Assembly: GCA_900553555.1 (NCBI GenBank)
Contig: USEG01000022.1
Span: 1-9,429 of the forward strand
Length of the DNA: 9,429 bases
DNA from: an uncultured Clostridia bacterium
GTDB taxonomy: Bacteria; Bacillota; Clostridia; Christensenellales; Pumilibacteraceae
Reading direction: 5' to 3'
Shown here: one piece after another, positions 7,060-9,429 of the stretch
How the letters are laid out: every line of letters starts with the position of its first letter
How positions within the stretch are numbered: position 1 is the first letter of the stretch
Program-made: the position numbers and the translations under genes
The notes under the pieces: generated by a model
Told to the model about the DNA's origin: nothing
Databases searched by the model: none
The model's input: the letters and a program-made list of their open reading frames with translations, nothing else

Positions 7060-7088
7060 TTGACTTTTGTTTGCTTTAATGATATAAT
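7060..7088 (+). promoter_or_regulatory. Near-consensus sigma-70 promoter of the AraC-type regulator
   Basis: TTGACT (7060-7065) and a perfect TATAAT (7083-7088) are separated by exactly 17 bp. The expected transcription start is near 7095, giving a leader of about 73 nt before the regulator's ATG at 7168. The strength of the hexamers suggests constitutive basal expression of the regulator. Confidence 0.8.
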
Positions 7089-7112
7089 AACACTAAAAAT
7101 TGCTTATTTCCT
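7084..7112 (-). promoter_or_regulatory. Candidate activator-dependent promoter of the sugar operon
   Basis: On the minus strand TATTAT (7089-7084) could serve as a -10 box. The position 17 bp upstream (7112-7107, AGGAAA) does not resemble a -35 box. A good -10 without a -35, next to a direct repeat at 7114-7144, is what an AraC-type activated promoter looks like. The -10 patch is shared with the regulator's TATAAT on the other strand. The leader would be about 45 nt. This is a prediction from position and pattern only. Confidence 0.35.
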
Positions 7113-7113
7113 A

Positions 7114-7144
7114 CCATATATTGAGCGAAAGTTCCCAAATATTG
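7114..7144. promoter_or_regulatory. 21-bp-spaced direct repeat, probable operator of the AraC-type regulator
   Basis: CCATATATTG (7114-7123) and CCAAATATTG (7135-7144) match at 9 of 10 positions and start exactly 21 bp apart, two helical turns. That is the spacing of the tandem half-sites bound by an AraC dimer at araI1-I2. Relative to the predicted operon promoter the repeats lie at about -37 to -67, beside the missing -35 box. Relative to the regulator's own start they lie at about +20 to +50, where binding could block its transcription. Confidence 0.6.
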
Positions 7145-7167
7145 TTTTTTTTCGTAGGAGCACAGTC

Positions 7168-7962
7168 ATGCAGAACATAATTCACGAACATTTAAACGAC
7201 AAACGCAGCGACTTGGGTTTGCACACGGCGCACAATTCCGTCGTATCCATGCATTTCCACCGGTGCTATGAGCTTATATACGTCATCGACGGCATAATTG
7301 ACTGCGTCGTCGGCAAAGAAGACCTGCACGCCGGCGGGGGAGATTTTATCTTTATACAAAAATACTACTCCCACTCCTACGACGTAATAGAAAACTACCA
7401 CAAATTCGTCTTTATGATACCGCCCAACATATACAACGACTTCGAAAAAACGCTGGGCAAAAACACTCTTCCGCCGCTCCTGGACGACAAGCGCTTCAAC
7501 ACAAAGCTGCTGCCGTATATTTTGGACTTATACGACAATTTTTCCGGCAAGTCGGCGCTTATAAAAAAGGGGTTTATGAACATCATCATGGGCGAGCTTA
7601 TAGCCCACTATAAGAGCGTTCCCATCGAAAAAAACACCAATGTCGAACTGCTGGAAAAAATACTCGACTATATCGACGAAAACTATTATAAGCCACTGTC
7701 GCTCGAGACTCTTTCTGCGGCGTTCGGATACAACAAGTACTATTTTTCCAAGCTGTTCAATCGCTTTATAGGCGAAAACATCAACAATTATATCAATATA
7801 GTGCGCCTGCAGCAGATGATGAACAAAGCCAAAAAGCTCGATAAGGTCAACATTGCCGAACTTGCCTTTGACTGCGGCTTTGACAGCTTGTCCACCTTTT
7901 ACCGATACTTCGGCAAAATTTACGGCGTCAGTCCCAAAGAGGCGCTAAAGACAAACAAATAA
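7168..7962 (+). CDS. AraC-family transcriptional regulator
   Basis: This 264-residue protein has an N-terminal cupin-type sensing domain (about residues 20-90, including MHFHRCYELIYVIDG at 28-42 and the HAGGGDFIFI strand) and a C-terminal double helix-turn-helix domain. HTH1 is around residues 178-201 (ETLSAAFGYNKYYFSKLF region). HTH2 is around 228-255, with AELAFDCGFDS and the family signature ending YGVSPKEAL. ATG at 7168 is chosen because GTAGGAG sits 7 nt upstream. The frame stays open for 60 codons further upstream, but those codons cover the promoter and the operator. It is divergent from the six-gene sugar operon and most likely activates it in response to a pathway sugar or intermediate, and may repress itself through the 21-bp repeat. 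Family assignment is confident; the inducer is unknown. Confidence 0.93.
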   Translation: MQNIIHEHLNDKRSDLGLHTAHNSVVSMHFHRCYELIYVIDGIIDCVVGKEDLHAGGGDFIFIQKYYSHSYDVIENYHKFVFMIPPNIYNDFEKTLGKNTLPPLLDDKRFNTKLLPYILDLYDNFSGKSALIKKGFMNIIMGELIAHYKSVPIEKNTNVELLEKILDYIDENYYKPLSLETLSAAFGYNKYYFSKLFNRFIGENINNYINIVRLQQMMNKAKKLDKVNIAELAFDCGFDSLSTFYRYFGKIYGVSPKEALKTNK

Positions 7963-7987
7963 CTTTTTTCCGTCAAGTTTATAAAGC

Positions 7988-8020
7988 GGCGTACGTCTTA
8001 ATAACTATACGCCCTTTTTT
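7988..8020 (+). terminator. Rho-independent terminator after the AraC-type gene
   Basis: GGCGTA (7988-7993) pairs with TACGCC (8008-8013) around a 14-nt loop, followed by C and six T (8015-8020). It lies 25 bp after the regulator's stop. The T-run overlaps the stop codon of the convergent gene. On the minus strand the tract after the stem is only CTTTAT, so termination in that direction would be weaker. Confidence 0.6.
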
Positions 8021-9035
8021 ATTGCGCGCTCTTTTTTTGCGCAAACGCGTCCATGGCGGCGCCTATTTTCTCTCCGCCGTGCCAGACGTAATTTCCGGGC
8101 AGGCGCGACAGTTCGTATTTAAGGCCGTCGTACAGCTTTTTAAGGTCGCTTTGCCGCATGCCGGTATCGCGCAGCACTTTGGAATTGTCGACGCGGCGGT
8201 TGAACAATCTGTCATAGTCCAGCTGATATCTGGCTCCCCACTGCATCGCGGCGTCGGGATTTATCATGTTAAGATAGCTTTCCTTGTCCACCCAAACGGC
8301 TTTAAGGCCGATGAGCTGTTCGTAATAGCCGGCGATTTCCTTCCATTTGCGGTACTCCGAGGTCGAAACGGTATAAGTTTGACCGAGAGCTTTTTCGTTG
8401 AATATCAGGCGTGCGATCATTTCCGCCACGTCTCCCGCCCAGCTCATGGTTCCGTCAACTTCCGCCGCCTCTTCGGGCAGATATACCGGCAATCCTTTTT
8501 TCGCCCTGTCCACCACCACGTTGGCCTCCAGCGTGACAAGCTGAAAGCGATAGTGCGAGTAAGTGATGGCAGGTCTTAATATCGTATAATTGATATATGG
8601 AGACGAACGGAGCAAATCTTCCCCCATCGCTTTATAAAGCGAATATTCATAATTTTTATGCGAAAGAAATGCCGCGTCTTGCGAAACATCCAACAAACGC
8701 GGCGACTGTTCGGTTATCGGCGCGTCGCCGCCGGCATATATGCGGTAAGAGGAAAGATAAACGTACTGCTGTGTGGCTTTAAGAAAGTTTTCGTATACTT
8801 TCTTGAATTCTTCTCCGTTCCAAATGAGAAAGTCCGCAATACAGTCGTATCCGCCGTCCAAGAGCGCGGACAAAACTTTCGGGTCCTTGGCGTCGCATTG
8901 CATATAATGAATGTTTTCCTCGTCTTGCCGTTTGTCCGTCGCGGCGACGTCCACTTTGTACCCCATGCCGGCGAGCTTGGGCACAAGATATACCCCCATT
9001 GCGCCCGTGCCGCCCAAAACCAAAACTCTTTTCAT
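8019..9035 (-). CDS. NAD-dependent epimerase/dehydratase-like protein (extended SDR)
   Basis: This 338-residue protein of the extended short-chain dehydrogenase/reductase family starts MKRVLVLGGTGAMG, with the GxxGxxG nucleotide-binding motif at 8-14. The catalytic set is intact: serines at 95-96 in YLSSYRIY and YSLYK with Y131 and K135. The C-terminal half (about 160-338) is the variable substrate domain. Such enzymes epimerise, dehydrate or reduce nucleotide sugars or other sugar derivatives; the sequence also resembles the atypical members that include CSP41-like proteins, so the substrate is open. The start at 9035 is supported by a strong Shine-Dalgarno, AAAGGAGGT, 6 nt upstream. The gene has its own promoter and is convergent with the AraC-type gene, so it is not in the main operon. 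It may still belong functionally to the sugar locus. Confidence 0.87.
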   Translation of the reverse strand: MKRVLVLGGTGAMGVYLVPKLAGMGYKVDVAATDKRQDEENIHYMQCDAKDPKVLSALLDGGYDCIADFLIWNGEEFKKVYENFLKATQQYVYLSSYRIYAGGDAPITEQSPRLLDVSQDAAFLSHKNYEYSLYKAMGEDLLRSSPYINYTILRPAITYSHYRFQLVTLEANVVVDRAKKGLPVYLPEEAAEVDGTMSWAGDVAEMIARLIFNEKALGQTYTVSTSEYRKWKEIAGYYEQLIGLKAVWVDKESYLNMINPDAAMQWGARYQLDYDRLFNRRVDNSKVLRDTGMRQSDLKKLYDGLKYELSRLPGNYVWHGGEKIGAAMDAFAQKKSAQ

Positions 9036-9113
9036 TTTATTACCTCCTTTCTTTGCCGCGGATAAGATTTTGCGCTCCCGGCAAGTTTTTATGATAAATA
9101 TTATGGAGCATTA

Positions 9114-9142
9114 AGTATAATCTGTTTTCGCCGAGACGTCAG
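9114..9142 (-). promoter_or_regulatory. Sigma-70-like promoter of the SDR gene
   Basis: On the minus strand CTGACG (9142-9137) and TATACT (9119-9114) are separated by exactly 17 bp. Transcription would start near 9107, leaving a leader of about 70 nt. The -35 box follows within a few bases of the preceding gene's terminator, as expected for adjacent independent units. I see no further operator-like repeat here. Confidence 0.5.
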
Positions 9143-9143
9143 G

Positions 9144-9172
9144 AAAACCGCGGCTAAACGTTGCGGCCGCGG
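9144..9172 (-). terminator. Intrinsic terminator of the FAD-dependent dehydrogenase gene
   Basis: On the minus strand CCGCGGC (9172-9166) pairs perfectly with GCCGCGG (9154-9148) around an 11-nt loop, followed by TTTT (9147-9144). The GC-only stem is strong but the U-tract is short. It begins 14 bp after the stop codon at 9186. Confidence 0.6.
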
Positions 9173-9185
9173 CCTATAAAAGCCG

Positions 9186-9429
9186 TCAGTCTTCGCCGTT
9201 AAGCAGCCGTTCGTCTATAGCGCCGGCGACGCGCAATCCGTCGGCGGCGGACGATGTTATTCCGCCCGAATAACCCGCTCCCTCTCCCGCCGGATACAGA
9301 TTGTCGGCGGATATCGAGCGGCAGCGGCTGTCGCGTTCTATCCGCACGGGCGAGCTGGTGCGGCTTTCGGGAAAAGTTATCACCGCGTCGGGCGAGGCGA
9401 AACCTTTCAGCCTTCTGTCCATATCCGTG
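9186..9429 (-). CDS. FAD-dependent dehydrogenase, COG2509-like (C-terminal end only)
   Basis: The last 81 or so codons of a minus-strand gene enter from the right edge and stop at 9186. The fragment carries SRTSSPVRIERD and LYPAGEGAGYSGGITSSAADG, the very conserved FAD-binding C-terminal signature of uncharacterised FAD-dependent dehydrogenases of the COG2509 type, usually about 450-550 residues. The frame is open to the edge (Thr-Asp precede the Met at 9422), so that Met is almost certainly internal. The gene has its own terminator and looks like a housekeeping neighbour rather than part of the sugar pathway. Confidence 0.85.
   Translation of the reverse strand, partial: TDMDRRLKGFASPDAVITFPESRTSSPVRIERDSRCRSISADNLYPAGEGAGYSGGITSSAADGLRVAGAIDERLLNGED

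Noticed and set aside
6988..7167. A 60-codon N-terminal extension of the AraC-type regulator
   Set aside because: The extension would include the promoter, the direct repeat and the start of the opposite gene. ATG 7168 has a good Shine-Dalgarno and gives the normal family length.
9163..9174. GC-rich palindromic stretch (GCGGCCGC / GGCCGCGGCC) as an attachment or recombination site
   Set aside because: It is part of the stem-loop of an intrinsic terminator, and no integrase or duplicated flank is visible.
9420..9422. Met at 9422 as the start of a small 78-residue protein
   Set aside because: The frame continues to the window edge and the conserved C-terminal FAD signature shows it is the tail of a much longer protein.
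1..9429. CRISPR arrays, tRNA or rRNA genes, insertion sequences
   Set aside because: I saw no regularly spaced repeats, no cloverleaf or rRNA-like segments, and no transposase or terminal inverted repeats. The genes occupy nearly the whole window.

Overview
The window is a sugar-catabolism locus from a bacterium of moderate GC content. Nearly every gene is preceded by an AGGAG-type Shine-Dalgarno sequence. That trait, together with the compact minus-strand operon, frequent ATA isoleucine codons and an AraC-type regulator, suggests a Bacillota/Clostridia-like, probably gut-associated organism. The taxonomic guess is inference only. No rRNA, tRNA, mobile element or CRISPR array is visible, and no encoded protein has an evident signal peptide or membrane segment, so all the enzymes appear cytoplasmic. 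No transporter gene lies in the window.

Layout. A six-gene minus-strand cluster runs from 7032 down to the left edge. In transcription order it encodes: a Gfo/Idh/MocA NAD(P)-dependent oxidoreductase (7032-5962); a sugar isomerase/epimerase-like TIM barrel (5914-4955); a 600-residue fusion of a second TIM barrel to a second Gfo/Idh/MocA oxidoreductase (4915-3113); a ThuA-like protein (3091-2366); a third TIM barrel (2285-1413); and a GH36 alpha-galactosidase cut by the left edge (1394-1). Gaps are 18-47 bp, except for an 80-bp gap after the ThuA-like gene that holds a 12-bp perfect hairpin. An AraC-family regulator (7168-7962, plus strand) is divergent from the cluster. The shared intergenic region holds a near-consensus promoter for the regulator and a 21-bp-spaced direct repeat placed like an AraC-type activator site for the cluster. 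To the right are a convergent terminator, an extended-SDR epimerase/dehydratase-like gene (9035-8019) with its own promoter, and the C-terminal end of a COG2509-like FAD-dependent dehydrogenase (9429-9186) with its terminator.

How the genes may work together. Two dehydrogenases of the GFO family, three metal-dependent TIM barrels, a ThuA-like protein and an alpha-galactosidase resemble the kit of enzymes used to process glycosides through keto-sugar intermediates: oxidise a sugar hydroxyl, then eliminate, rehydrate or isomerise, then reduce. The GH36 enzyme would add conventional hydrolysis of alpha-galactosides. The substrate cannot be read from sequence. The most notable features are the isomerase-oxidoreductase fusion, which retains a Shine-Dalgarno and in-frame ATG at its domain junction, and the compact regulatory region between the cluster and its AraC-type regulator.
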